Below are positions 9,033 through 20,984 of a DNA stretch of 64,000 nucleotides, piece by piece. Within the stretch, counting starts at the first letter, position 1; each line of letters opens with the position of its first letter. The stretch comes from Zygaena filipendulae (Eukaryota; Arthropoda; Insecta; Lepidoptera; Zygaenidae): positions 332,501-396,500 of the forward strand of contig OU015669.1 of assembly GCA_907165275.2 (NCBI GenBank). Direction: 5' to 3'. Made by a program: the position numbers and the translations under genes. The notes beneath the pieces are model-generated. The model was not told where the DNA came from and made no database searches. It was given only the letters and a program-made list of their open reading frames with translations.

Positions 9033-9275
9033 TAAGAAACAAAAACTTTACAAACTCCGTATACAAAACTCCGAAGAGAAACACAAAGGAACGCGTGGTA
9101 ACATGTAGTCCTCATTAATTTCTATTATTATCAAAATTCGTACAATTTCTCGAACGTGAATTCCGAACTTTTGCCGTGAAATGACAACCGTTGACAAGGG
9201 AACTGCCACAACAAGTACAGATGTGCCGCAAAGTTGTTGTTGGTACGTCAGTCATAGCGGAATCTATTGCGTACT

Positions 9276-9430
9276 CAAAATTAATGTTAATGGGCATTTA
9301 ACTAATTAAGTTTAATGTAGTTAAATGACAATTAAAACTAATTTAATGAAAGTCTCTGAGTGCGGCAGTTTTGTTTTCAAAATCTTTACTTATAATAAAG
9401 TAATCATTAAAACGCCAATGAGTGCGGCCG
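9276..9430 (+). mobile_element. Partial copy of the CGGCCGCACTC MITE
   Basis: Repeats the centre and right arm of the 8806-9032 element (gttaatgggcatttaac, ctctgagtgcggcag, gagtgcggccg). The left arm is missing. Confidence 0.6.
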
Positions 9431-10216
9431 TCATAACATCAATGGTTTTTTTGTCGATAGTTACACGCGCTCTATCGTATTATTGTTCCAGGCAAGTAAA
9501 CGAACATCTGATACTCGTTACGACCCCATCCAGTAAAATAACCCATGTTTAAGATCTTTTTGTGCATTAGTGATTTATAAATATTCAATTTTACGCTTGT
9601 GGCAACACTCGTTCAACAATGGATCCGGAAGTAATTTGTTGATTTTAATGTTATTTTGTGCTTTAAAAAATGTACTCTCTGTGACATTAACGTACAAAAC
9701 AACCAACTGTATAATATTATATACCTACGCAAATAATAATATATTATCAGATTTCATTAAATTGAAGTGCAAAAAACATGTAATAGATACAAAAAGATAT
9801 TAATAGGCATCGAATGGATACTTGATGTGGGTATTAAAAAATACGAAAACAACAACCTCTTTCCTGTAACAGAACGTCAATAGGCATTGATTTGCGGATA
9901 AAATATAACAAAAAAAAAACCATCGCCCGTCAATCAGAGCCATCCGGGCCCCGACCAAACTGCGCGAGCGCAGATATCAAAGGTGCCGACTTGGTTTTGA
10001 ACTCTAAAAACAACTGCGTATCTTTAATCTTACTCTATTCATGGGTCATCTTCAAGCAACAGATGGACGAAGTCGCTATTTAAAGCGTCTATTAATAACT
10101 CATAATAATTATAATTATGATTCAATACATTTTATCTTCTACGTCTATTTCAGAATTCTCTCTCGATCTCTTTGTATCGTTAAAGTTCCCTTTTCATTAC
10201 CTAAAAATGCCCTACA
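9431..10216. other. Intergenic DNA, no gene seen
   Basis: Unique. Short open frames at 9325-9803 and 9892-10083 lack any recognisable motif. Confidence 0.4.
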
Positions 10217-10399
10217 CTAGCTATGCCCCGCGGTTACACCCATGGTAATTTCGGGGTCGCCGCGGGAATTCCGAGATAAAAAGTAACCTATGTCCTTCTC
10301 TGTACCCCTGACAACGTGCATGCCAAATTTCATCCAAATCCGTTTAGCCGTTTTTGCGTGATTGAGTAACAAACATCCACACTTTCACATTTAGTAGGA
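10217..10399 (-). mobile_element. Complete non-autonomous Helitron (183 bp)
   Basis: CTAG at 10220-10217, an imperfect hairpin (GCGGTTACACCCATGG), and 5' end TCCTACTAAATGTGAAAGTG. Same 'ACGGCTAAACGG' subtype as 48267. It lies ~1.1 kb upstream of the host gene's presumed start. Confidence 0.8.
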
Positions 10400-11499
10400 T
10401 TATTTTTGACCCGAAAATAGATTTTGATTGTTCTTACACAGTCACGACGCTTTATCTGATTATCAATTTCAACTAGGTACCATCTGAAACCAGTTTTAAC
10501 TGATTAAAGTGATTAAATCATTTCTCAATTTCGTATTTTAATTAAAAACACAATCACAGGCCACTGACTCTATGCAACCACGTGTATTTTCCTGTGGACC
10601 TCACGCAATATTGATGGTATGATCATAATCATAGACCATATCTGACGTATACTATAATTAATTTACTCATTCCATAGAGAATAGCATTCCCCAACTCCCA
10701 CGTGCGGAGAGCGCGCCATAGATAAAATGTTTACCATACTAACTTGACACGATAATTGTCAGTAAATAAAACTGGTGGTATTGTGTCGTGCTAGCTGTGA
10801 CGTGTGCAATTGTAACGGTTTTGGATCGAGTGGGCGGTGGGTTCTATAGCCTTCGAAACAATGAAAAGTACAACGACGCAACTACAAATTATTTGGAGTT
10901 ATTACGCCAATATTTTTGATCAATTAATTTTATTGATTTCACTGTGTCCAACTACATAGTTGTCATCAAATTACCACGTAAACCTTGCAGACTAGTTAGT
11001 CCCCCCCCCCCCCATTGTTTTAAACCGCTGGAACTCCCGCAGGAACTCTTTATATCAGAATGAATGTACCTACACTATCTCCTATTCCAAGTTTCCAAGA
11101 CCTAAATTACTTGTATATACCGTTCCTCTTGAATTTTATTATTTCCGCGGGAACTCATTCAGTCTGACTCATTCTGACATAAAATCCTATGTCACTCAGA
11201 GATACTGTAGCTTTCTATCAGTGGAATAATTTTTAGAATCATCAAATATATCTACAGACTTTTATAAATAAAAATAAATAAGTAGATGTTTTCTAATCGC
11301 TATGTAAAATATTGAACGAACTGGAGCAGATATTATTCTTGACGCGAACGATGTGAAAGTGTCACAATCACAACTCAAAATCTGAACAAAGCATATTATT
11401 TATCATTTCAATCGGATAACAAAACCGTTTTACAACGTACAAAAATTCGGGTTTACTTTTCAAAGTCATTCAGCGAGACTGAATAAAAAGGTCTTTACG
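10400..11499. other. Upstream flank of the host gene, no coding seen
   Basis: Mostly unique. It contains a poly-C run (~11001-11014) and a degraded minus-strand Helitron piece (11140-11255: TTTCCGCGGGAACTC, gtcactcagagatactgtagc). GC-richer stretches near 10690-10860 may be promoter-proximal. Confidence 0.4.
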
Positions 11500-11909
11500 C
11501 CACCTACTCTATGCCCCGTTACCATTGCGTAACGCTAGAGCGAGACGCACGGACAGACAACCGGCCAGTTACTCAGTCAACTAAGTTGTCCGCACGAGCC
11601 AACACCGCCGTCGTATTTCTATGTGTGTATAGAATAAAAAAAAAACAAAAAAAAAGTTTTAACAATTGTGCTTGCGTCTGTACTGGGATTGACAGTGTGC
11701 GATAACGGCCATTGCAGTCGAATTCAAAAATCGAAATAGACATTTTCGCGCCTGTGTATGCGTTTTTTTTTTGCGTTCAACTAAAGTGTTTACTGCCAGT
11801 GCTTGGTGTTTTTTTGTGAATAAAAAGGTTTATTGTGGTGTTTAGGCGAAAGGAGGTTTTGTATTTGCATCAAAATTTTTGCTAACTTCTAAGCGTCATT
11901 GATAAAGAG
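11500..11909 (+). promoter_or_regulatory. Presumed core promoter and 5' untranslated exon of host gene
   Basis: Unique, relatively GC-rich, repeat-free sequence directly upstream of the signal-peptide exon. An arthropod initiator-like TCAGTC at 11573-11578 could mark transcription start, giving a ~335-nt 5'UTR. No TATA box is convincing at -30. The UTR holds several short upstream ATGs (for example ATGTGTGTATAG near 11620) and A-rich tracts. There is an in-frame stop (TAA 11883) before the start codon. The start-site assignment is inference. Confidence 0.4.
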
Positions 11910-11988
11910 ATGTGTCAATGGATTTACGCGCGGCTGCGCCGGCGCATGCGGGGTGCGCTGGCCATTCACACTTGCGTTGTTTTGTTAG
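11910..11988 (+). CDS. First coding exon of a host secreted or membrane protein (signal peptide)
   Basis: ATG at 11910 (G at -3, in-frame stop 27 nt upstream) encodes 26 residues starting MCQWIYARLRRRMRGALA, then IHTCVVLL. An arginine-rich n-region followed by a hydrophobic stretch is the layout of a signal peptide. An in-frame second ATG (11946, MRGALAIHTCVVLL) would give a shorter, more typical one. The exon ends TTAG|GTACGTAC, a good splice donor (GT at 11989), in phase 1. At the far end of the window an acceptor (63969) continues with residues AVSSRAFTASL in the same phase. This completes the hydrophobic core and gives a plausible cleavage site after SRA or FTA. The protein family cannot be named from 36 residues. 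The overlapping frame from ATG 11918 is Ala/His/Arg-rich and less credible. Confidence 0.6.
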
Positions 11989-12282
11989 GTACGTACAAAT
12001 ATATTGAATATGTTATTGGTATGAATGGGAAGTGTGAGAGAGAAAGATAATTTTGCTAATTGCTACGCCATAGAAATAAATAAAAAAAATGCCAATATGT
12101 TTAACTCATTCGACCGTGATTTCATCAAATGACATAAGCCGATCAGACTGAACGTATAGCCATAATTTAATTAGTATAGATACGCTAACTTGCCGTGTTA
12201 CCTTGGTGACCATGGAGCTATTACTCGCGACTCCTGGCGTTAAGAATAATTAGGTATGATAATACAAATTTTTTATTATCAA

Positions 12283-12484
12283 CTTGCCGTCCCCTGCGGT
12301 TTCACTCGCGGAAATTTCGGAGGTCCCGCGTGAGTGCCAGGATAAACTATGCGTATAAAACTTCCTCTTGAATCACTTTATTGGTAAAAACCACATGAAA
12401 ATCCATTTTTGAGTTTATCGCGAACAGACACACATATAGAAAGACAAACCGACGTGGCGGGGGGCTTTGTTTTATAATATGTAG
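12283..12484 (-). mobile_element. Helitron copy, 'CCGACGCGG' subtype
   Basis: 3' end CTTG (drifted) with hairpin CCTGCGGTTTCACTCGCGG. Body 'cttcctcttgaatcactttattgg', shared with 27745, 48505, 57640 and 60128. Confidence 0.7.
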
Positions 12485-15400
12485 TGAAGTAATAACCGTA
12501 ATTGTTTTGATATGGGGCCAATCACAGAGAAACTAATATTTTGATAAGAAAGGCAATGTAGACTGGTCGGACCCAACAGCTGTGATGAGCAAATTGGGAT
12601 TAATCTAAAGACATACTTAATCTTACGGATTTTTTTGCGATTTGAGCGACGTAGGTAATCCCCTTACGATTATAAAAGACAAGGTCAGAACTTCAATATT
12701 GCTTAAGATTGAAACTACAGGGGTCGACTATATTATGTAGCCTTGATATTTTTCTAATCTGGCAATCCCTTGATCTGTTCTTGTTTGACTCGCCTGGTAT
12801 GCTCATCCTGCGTATACGCATTTATTGCCAGCATAAAATCTATATCAGTTTCCCTTATTGCATTCATCCTGCAAACAGATTTCCGTTGGTTATTATTTTT
12901 GGCGCGATTACCGAAGTTGTTGCGACGCCATCTTTGCCGGTTGCCGAACAGTTATTAGGTTAGTTTTAAACACAGACTATTTCAAGGAAATAGGTTAAAA
13001 TCTATATTCAATCAATGCTATACGAATAAAGAAGGGCAGATTCGTTTGTGAGTGAACAGCGGTGATCTATCTCTTTCTAACATGATCTATTTACCTTTTT
13101 TAAAATGATAATAAGTTTTATCTCGAACAATGTAGTACGGTCAATGGTCTTGAACTAAATTTTTTTAACAATCCGACACTAAGGAGTTTGACTCTATACG
13201 GCATACCGGATCTGTAGTAAAAATTACGTTGACTAATTAAAAAAAAATCTGTACAATAATGCGATTTTTTCCCTCGAAAAATACCGCAAAATAGTGTTGC
13301 CAAATACAATGGCTAATTATATTAATTTATTGCCCTCTTAGCGTCGTTAGTTGCTTGCCCGGATCGGGGTCGTAGGTTAAGTTTCGAGGTCGGATCCACG
13401 CTGGATTGCTTTAACTAATGGATTGTTTGTGGTTTCGCTCTGGCCCGGTGGGTCGGCAAGGAGTTACAAGAATTCAAAGTTTAGACTAAAAAAAAAATCC
13501 AATTTAATAACCATAAAGTCCGGTGAATATTTTATGATTTGTGGAATCGTTAAAGCTGTTTTCAACTGGTTGCTGGTTGTTTCGAATCAGTTTTATGATA
13601 ATTGGCCAGTAATAAAATACGAGTAATATAAGATACTCATTAAAATATTCTTTTGTCATTTTAAAATTTAAATAAAAGGCAAAGGAGCTAAAAATTTAAT
13701 TTAAATAAAGTTGGTTACCAGTGCAACGAGGTAGCAAGAGTATGTAGGTAGGTACATACTTTTTAGATCTTTTTTCTATTTACCACAAATTTTGTCCTTG
13801 GTTTTGTATGCATTAGATTTGAAATTACCTCGGGAACTCTTAAGTAGAATACTGAGATAAAAAACATTCCCATTATGTTGTTTCGGACGAACTCACAAAC
13901 TTGTGCATTTATAACACTAGTACGAGTAGATAATGATGGTGAGTCTGTTTGTCCACAGTGACGCTTGATTGAGTAATTCAAAGGTAAACACGTACCACTT
14001 GTATTACAAATTATCCACACACAAGCAACTTCCAGTGTCGGCAGATACCTTGTAAAAACACACATAAAAACTATATTACGCAATAAGATGTTAATTTTTG
14101 CTTCCAGACTCCTCTCACAAATAGCCGTGTCAAATTCAGACCTTGACCCCTTTTTTATAACAAACTTGAACTTGGCACGGTTTGTAAAAAACGGCCAAGT
14201 CGCAAAAAAGATCTACCTCGCTTCGGTTCAATGTTAAACTTGGCTCAGGTCGTTGACTTTGGAGACGGTGCCGTGTTCTCAATTCCGTCACGCGATATGA
14301 ATCAGGGGGTCACAACTCACATCAACTTGTATGAGCGAGCGATTACTAGTCGCTTGAATTAGGGAAATTTAGAATAAAAACAGAAATGGTAGTCATTACG
14401 AAATTTCCTCGAAAACTCTTCGTGATACTAACAGACATTATAGTAGTTATCTTGTATATCTGTGCCATGTTTTATGTGCTGTTGTCTTTTTCCATTGAAC
14501 TAATATTAATAGCGTATCTTTTTCTGAATAAATATTATTTAAGTCTATGTCAAAGTTTTATTAAAATTCACTCGGTAGTTTTTGTGTGATGTGTGTTCAA
14601 GAAACAAACCAAGCAACAGTTGTATTTCGTGATAAATAGAATAAAATACATAAATGGGCTTCAGAATGGAGCGTAATAAATCAAATCAGACGAAGTAATG
14701 AAACATAAAACACTTTTTCATTACATATTTATTTCGAGATTAGATCTACAAAAAATGGAATGATCGAATCGATATAATATTGGCTGATGCGTTATCAAAC
14801 TGTTTTGAGCAATCAAAATTGAGTTAATGTTTATTGAATAACCATTATATAATACATGTAGGCATTTCCTACATCAGTGACATATATTTTTTAATTGTAC
14901 TTACCTATTCTATTACACACAAGAATTAGAGCGTTTGATGCAGATTTAATATAAATATTATGTTATTTCATTCATAAAATTATTACCAGAACTAGAACTA
15001 CACTTCAAATCCTTTCGATTTTTCAAAAGTTGACTAATTTTGAAGAAGAAATCCCCTCGCGGTATAAGTCCACCTTTGAGCATAAATTACCCACTTAATT
15101 TAATTTTAGCAATTTGTAAAAACTTTGTTTTATAAAGTAAGTTCAATAAAGTATACAAACAAACAAACTAGAAACTTAACTCAAAACTTTGCATTGCACA
15201 TGCTAAGATTAATATAAGTTGGTATTATCAATTTTACATGCCTATATTCTATCGACATTTAGAAGTTTTCGCATGGAATATCTACTCCTTTTATAAGATG
15301 TAAAATCAGGTTCCATACTAATTATCTTAAATTACTTAAAATTGTCATTGTATGGACAAATTGAGCATCGAATATTTACAAAATAAAAACGTGTTGTGCA

Positions 15401-16509
15401 ACACGAGTTTATACTACTTTTAACGTGTGTAGGAACGTGATGCGACCGCGTCCGATATTTTGTGAAGTGCGTGCTCCGCGAATCAACAAGAGATTTGAAT
15501 AGAGTTCCCACAAATTACAATGCACTGTATACATTTATGTTATTAACCTGTATTATTCATCTTTAAAATTTTGTAAAGTCGATCTACGAACATTTAAACG
15601 TGAATCCAGCTAAATATTTAACTGTACTTGAATTATGATAGGTTTTAATACTGAAATTGAGAGAAAATATATTATTATCCTTGATTATAACAGTAAAATT
15701 CGTAATTTTTTTGCTTTTGTAACTCTGTTTTGTAATTTTCCATCTTTCCTTTAATGTCATTACAAAAACGTTAACATTTATTACAAATACAAAAAAAAAA
15801 CTGCTTTGGCCTTAGTGCGTCTTTTAATTCAAATTTTTTTGCCTTTGCTCAGTCGAGTCGAGTCAACAGGCGGGGCTCGTGTCATGTGTAATCCGACACA
15901 ATGTTGACACGACACTTGAATGCCACTAATAGAGGCACAAAAAATGCAACTCAATAGATCTTATGAGTGTGTAACGAATTGGGGTCTTTTTTTTCTTTCG
16001 CTGTTATTCTTTGCAAATAAGTCCGTATAATATAACCTTTCGAAACAAGTAGAGCTTGACTATGTGATGACAGTGTGACTCGTTTCTCTCATAATTTAAG
16101 AGAAACTAAAATTTCAAAGAGTGATAGATAGAGAGTTCTTGCAATTACGATCAAATTTTGCTTTTAGTAGTCTTGACTCTAGATCCTTTATTGTACTGAT
16201 AAATAGTTATAATTTAACGGATCTTATCACATGGCTTATTTAATACCTATGTAAAAAATAAAACATTTGTTGACAACCCTACGGCATGCAGCTGAAGTTC
16301 CCGCGGGTAGTTTGTCCCGTTCCGGGGCAAAAACTCGGAACAATCGGGTTCGTTGACCCGCCGCAGTGGTCGCCGCAAGTCGGGACATACCCTTCGCTAT
16401 GTTTCGATGTTATTAAAAACAATTATTTTGCTATAGGTACCTTTACAACGTTCATAAAGTTATAAACTTACTTTAATTAAAACAAATAAAAAACCTACGT
16501 CCATATCGC
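12485..16509. other. Intronic DNA, mostly unique, no gene seen
   Basis: About 4 kb. 12700-12960 is open in three frames and GC-richer than its neighbours (unrecognised). 13320-13450 is a GC-richer unique patch. 13815-13875 is an eroded Helitron scrap (ACCTCGGGAACTC). 14100-14340, 15840-15920 and 16280-16400 are further GC-richer islands. The 106-codon frame at 13763-14083 starts without ATG support and looks like chance. Confidence 0.4.
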
Positions 16510-16694
16510 GTTTACCAGATTTGTTCTCGCGGGAAATCTGGGAGAAAGATACTCTATGTCCTTCTCTGTACCCCTGACAACTTGTATGCAAAAGTTCATG
16601 AAGATCGGTTGAACCGTTAAGCCTTAAGGCGTGAAAGCGTAACTAATAGACAAATAAAATCAAATTCTCATTAAAATATAATAGGTAGTAAGGA
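16510..16694 (-). mobile_element. Helitron copy lacking the 3' hairpin
   Basis: 5' end TCCTTACTACCTATTATATT on the minus strand. The body with GTACCCCTGACAAC is inverted here. It stops near 'gttctcgcgggaaatc', without CTAG. Confidence 0.65.
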
Positions 16695-18601
16695 TACTCG
16701 TATCGCTAACGGGACTTCTCTGTGTGTGTAGATCTGTAAACTACTTTTGATGCATCCTTTTTTATAAACCTCTTCTCTATTAAATATATTTTCGTTTTCA
16801 ACTTGAGATCATCTCGAAACTTTTTTCTTTCGTTTATTGAATAAAAAAGTGCAAAGTAAAATAGGCAAATTACTTATAAAAGCTTTGCAAAAAGATTTGG
16901 TCATAATTTTTAGATTTCACTATTTTACGGGCCAAAATGGATGAGAACTTGGCCGTTTTTTCACAGGTTTTTTTTATAGAATAAGTTTTAATTTTATTTT
17001 TTTTACTAAGAGTAATTTAACGGCAATGTAATAATTTAGGTCTGCAATTAACGAATATTTTTTGTGAAAGTGTAACAAACATACGTAGGTACAATTCACA
17101 TTTTTCGCCCGTCGATTTCAGAAATCACTCGCGAATTCTTCTTCTTCTTCTTTTTTTATTAAATAGCGACTTGTAAATAATTGTATTGGGATTTGGGATG
17201 AAAATTATCCTATGTTACTTCTGACAATGACAGACTTTTAGAATCGGTTCATTAGTTCTAGAAATTATCCCCTTTTCGATGTAAATTTAAAATTCTTCTT
17301 GATAATAAACGTAATAACTAGGTTACATGAAATTATTTAAATGCGCTTTGTGAAATTCTTGCTTATCTTCCATAGACGATTTAAGTCGGTATGTCTGTCT
17401 GTGTCTAATAATGTTTAAAGCCTTTTTAAACGCATTGTTTAACGTCACAGAAGGGAGTCATTTTAACCGATTCCCCATCGGCTTTATTGCTAAGCACCGT
17501 TTTTAGCATAATCCGTTGATAAACAAACGAAATTATTCAAAAACCTATTACTTAAATATTGAACCAATTTTATATTACCGAAATTTTATTAATAAAGAAA
17601 ATTAATTTTGTATTCTATTGTTAAGAAACTAAGGTCGAGTTTACCTTTACAATATTAACTTGAATGTTTTGTGTTATCTTATTTGAACAGCACATTTGGG
17701 AACGGTTTTGAATAATGCCGTCGTATGCATGCGTGCCAGCGATCGAGTTGAGACTTTAATGCAATCAACATAGAGTCGTTATTGGTGTGGCGATATGTTG
17801 TTAATTTGGAGAACCAAATTATGGAGGAACTGTCAAAGGCATGCGTCGTCGGGCGACAATCGCAGACCGTAGTCCGTAGTGCTCCCTTATTACTTTAAAC
17901 GAATGTGAACCTTAATCTGCGAGCATTAAGAGTGGAAATGGTAGGTGGATATGGCATAAAATTTTACCTTTCATATTATAAAAAGTCATAGATTTTGACC
18001 ACTCGTCGATCATTAGTTTCGCCGTCAATTTGCGTACTTTTGAACCGGTTTTTAATGCTTTCATCCGGAAATATCCGGTCTTTCTCTGTAATATAATATA
18101 CGTGCTTTGGTGTTAAGCATCCCTTTTATGTATTGAAATCATGGATTTTGGCATCCTTTTTTTGAATATAAATGTTGAATCCGTATTGATATCATCTGCT
18201 CTTATATTCCGGGAAATAAATACGGTAGGTACTTTCTCAATATATTATTGAAATATTTAAATGGATCTGAAGCTCTTTGATCTATACATATTCGAAAGTA
18301 ACTGTAAAAAGTAACTGTTTGCATGAACAGATTTAGATGAAATTGGCGAAGAGATAAATTACCTGGATAGAACACGGATTTTGCAATCGATACATAAACA
18401 GTCATACAGTAAACTGATAGTACATACAAAACTTATGAAGTTGTTTAACTCAATTCAGGATGACTCTTATCCGAGGATTGAAAAAATCTGCCCTACAGAT
18501 AAATTATCAACTGTTACTTTGGTTTGAGAGTTCATTTTTAAAATTAGCAAGCAAAGTAAAATTATATATAATATTATACCTATAAGATATTAAATAGTAC
18601 A
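16695..18601. other. Intronic DNA, no gene seen
   Basis: AT-rich, with a unique GC-richer island at 17690-17960 (contains CGTCGTATGCATGCGTGCC and GGCATGCGTCGTCGGGCGAC) that could be regulatory. Poly-pyrimidine (CTT)n at ~17139-17152. Confidence 0.4.
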
Positions 18602-18946
18602 TTGTTATCCTAGGGGTGAAAGTAACTTAACCAATATAGATCGAGGGACTAAATAAGTCTTTCTCCCGAGGATAACACTGTGCTTTTCATTACGAATGCA
18701 AGAAAAGTCAAAATAAAAATAGGAATTAGCTAAAGAAAAAAATGAGTGAATTTTATTTTACATAAATCAACCATTAGGTGTGCTACTGGCCAGTAAGTAT
18801 GCCCCCTATGACATAAAAAAAAACTTGAGTTTCTGCAGTATCCAGCTGTCAGTTGAAAGCGATTCTCCCTAGGGCTGAAAAGTGTTACTTTCAACCCGCT
18901 TCTCAGGCAACTTCAGATCTACTTTCCGAGTATGAGTAATGAAAAT
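18602..18946 (+). repeat. Unclassified repeat, copy 1 (inverted copy at 60533-60891)
   Basis: Begins 'gttatcctaggggtgaaagtaac' and ends 'gaaagcgattctccctagggctgaaaagtgttactttcaaccc...tatgagtaatg'. The GGGTGAAAGTAAC motif occurs inverted at the two ends, suggesting a TIR element. A SINE 3' tail (18770-18822) sits inside this copy only. Confidence 0.65.
18770..18822 (+). repeat. SINE/LINE 3' tail fragment
   Basis: 'aaccattaggtgtgctactggccagtaagtatgccccctatgacat' plus poly-A, the same tail as the full SINE at 33079-33441. It marks a nested insertion. Confidence 0.6.
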
Positions 18947-18999
18947 ATACTTATCTAATTACGCACAGTAATTACATTTCAATTTCATTTACAATTAGT

Positions 19000-19258
19000 G
19001 TTTCAGAAACTACTGAACCGATTTTGTTAATTTTGTCGCTTAATTACAGGAAGCTACAGTGTTCCTGAGTGAAATTTCCACGGGAACTTCAAAATTATCT
19101 CACACACCCCACCCTCTATATCTCTCCATCAAGTGTCAACCCAATGGTTAACTGGAAGAGAATGTCGCAAGGCATTAAGTCCGCAGTTTGCACTTTTTGT
19201 CCAATAAAGAATTAGTTAAATAATTAAATTAACGCGAGCGAAACCGCGGGGGATCTAC
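19000..19258 (+). mobile_element. Helitron split by a retroposon 3' end
   Basis: Body 'gaaactactgaaccgattttg...aggaagctacagtgttcctgag' up to ~19100 and 3' hairpin CGCGAGCGAAACCGCGG at ~19230. Between them lies the LINE-like segment listed next. Confidence 0.6.
19115..19215 (+). repeat. LINE/SINE 3' end
   Basis: 'gttaactggaagagaatgtcgcaaggcattaagtccgcagtttgcac...tccaataaag': the '(C)ATAAGNCCGC(C/A)NTTTG' pattern with terminal CAATAAAG of lepidopteran LINE 3' ends. Confidence 0.5.
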
Positions 19259-19310
19259 TAACTAGTAGGACCTATTTATTAACAGTCGTGCTCAATTTTC
19301 ATTGAGGCAG

Positions 19311-19500
19311 ATCAATCTCCAAGCAATATATCACGCACTCCAATCCGTCAGTTCGTCTGTCACCGGTCTAATATCAACATCCTGTATCACGGTGAAGTGG
19401 TTCAGCCTCGAAACATCCTGTGCAGTGATTGTTGGAAGCTTGATTGATAACAGACCCATTATATATCTAGTTGATTTATTGCACTGCGTGTCTATGACTA
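19311..19500 (-). pseudogene. Possible BEL/Pao pol fragment
   Basis: The minus strand is open for ~56 codons (19498-19331): VIDTQCNKSTRYIMGLL..., LPTITAQDVSRLNHF and QDVDIRPVTDELTDW, then a frame shift and DILLGD. The order 'LP.I.A.....L......DI......D(I/L)LLG.D' recalls the protease-linker region of BEL/Pao elements. No flanking LTR was seen. The plus-strand frame over the same DNA starts without support. Confidence 0.35.
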
Positions 19501-19850
19501 CACCCTTTGGGAGATTTGAAGTGTGATTAAGTATAGGAAAGGCGGAATTAATGCCTTAAACATTCTCTGCCAGTCAATATTTTGACAGAATGAAATTTTG
19601 GCAACTGCGTTGCAAACATCAAATACGTACTTAATAGTAAGTATATTCTTATCCTTATATCTTTACATACTGGCACCAAGATAGTGTAGCAAAATACAAA
19701 TGTATTTTTTTTATAGTCAAAGTCAAAGTCATATCCATTATTCAAAATTGGCCCATAATGTGGCTCTTTTTGACGTCAATATAATTACAGTTTTTATGAT
19801 TATGATTATCAGTTATTATGAGCACCCATAAAATATCCACCGAATAATAT
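19501..19850. other. Intronic DNA, nothing recognised
   Basis: Unique AT-rich sequence. Contains a TGACGTCA at 19771-19778. Confidence 0.4.
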
Positions 19851-20181
19851 AATTGGGTATTCTCCAAGGTATGAAAATCAAAATTCTAATTAGTCCGTCA
19901 GTTAGAAAATAAAAAAATAATAGACACGTATTTTTTGCTTTTTCAATTTAATGAAAATGAACATAGATAAAGCGCATTAAAGTTTAGGGTGGGGGGCTCG
20001 TGACGTCAATATTCATTATAAGCGCCATACAAACCGCACAGAGTTGTGACGTCACGCGAAATTTCAACTCAATGTATCTTTGTTATTTTTTGATTACGTA
20101 AAAAAAGAAAAAATACGTGTCCAATATTTTTTACTAATCTACATGACGGACTAAAAAAAAATTTTTTGTCAAGTAGCCAAT
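19851..20181 (+). mobile_element. CRE-bearing MITE, copy A
   Basis: Left 'ggtatgaaaatcaaaattctaattagtccgtcag', right 'gacggactaaaa...gtcaagtagccaatt'. Sub-terminal inverted AGTCCGTC. Two perfect TGACGTCA sites at 20001-20008 and 20047-20054, the second followed by CGCGAAATTTC. No coding capacity. Confidence 0.75.
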
Positions 20182-20224
20182 TAAATAAAAAATATAATTG
20201 GAATTAACTAATTAAGTAATCAAC

Positions 20225-20312
20225 ATAAATGTTAGTCATGAGGTGGGAATCGAACCCGCGACACCCGGCGTAGCAGTCAGTTACCACTATTACCAACAGT
20301 GTCGATAAACCT
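20225..20312 (-). repeat. tRNA-derived SINE head
   Basis: Minus strand: A-box-like 'taatagtggtaactg', then CTACGCCGGGTGTCGCGGGTTCGATTCCCAC with a perfect B box (GGTTCGATTCC, about 20255-20245). Confidence 0.6.
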
Positions 20313-20677
20313 GGATAGTATTTCTTAAAAAAAAAATAGACCATGGGAAAATGTGTCCGCAAATCATGCAACCATAGCGCTAAATCGGCATTATTCTTGG
20401 CTTTTAGTACCTTGAACTACATATAATTATGAAAAGTGCGTAATAATAATTTGCTTTTACCGTAATGAAGTAAATAGCAGCCACTTTTATAAAGTGAGAG
20501 CGTTTTATTATGCGAGGTGCGTGCGAGCATGCGCGGCTGGGCGGCCGGCGGTGCGTGACGATACGAGAAACAAAATAGGTATGCAAGATTACAACCTTGG
20601 AGACATGTTTTTATACTATGAGGCATGGTAAATATTTGATTTAAAAAAAATTCAAACGAAAATAGCTCAACAGATAA
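20313..20677. other. Intronic DNA, no gene seen
   Basis: Unique, with a GC-rich patch at 20510-20570 (GCGCGGCTGGGCGGCCGGCGG). Short minus frames here start without support. Confidence 0.35.
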
Positions 20678-20984
20678 TGGGCTTGTTAAACAAATTTTAA
20701 TTTTTTGTCCGTCCTGTAGATGAATAAAAAATATTGGACGCGTATTTTTTAAAAATAACGGAGATAATGTAAGTTGAAATGTCGCGTGACGTCACGCCGT
20801 GCTACAGTTTATAGCACGTTATGACGTCAAGAGCCCCCACTCCTAAACTTTAATGCGTTTTGTCTTAGTATTTTTACAATAAATTAAAAAAAAGCAAAAA
20901 ATACGGGTTTATTATTTTTTATTAATCCACAGGACGGACTAAATAGAATTTTGATTTTCATACCCGGGAAGCAAGCTTATTTAA
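20678..20984 (-). mobile_element. CRE-bearing MITE, copy B (reverse)
   Basis: Ends AATGGGCTTGTT / AAGCAAGCTTATT. TGACGTCA at 20787-20794 and 20822-20829. GAGCCCCCACTCCTAAAC follows, as in the other copies. Confidence 0.75.

Noticed and set aside
13763..14083. 106-codon minus open frame.
   Set aside because: No motif, no conserved neighbour and it spans an eroded Helitron scrap.
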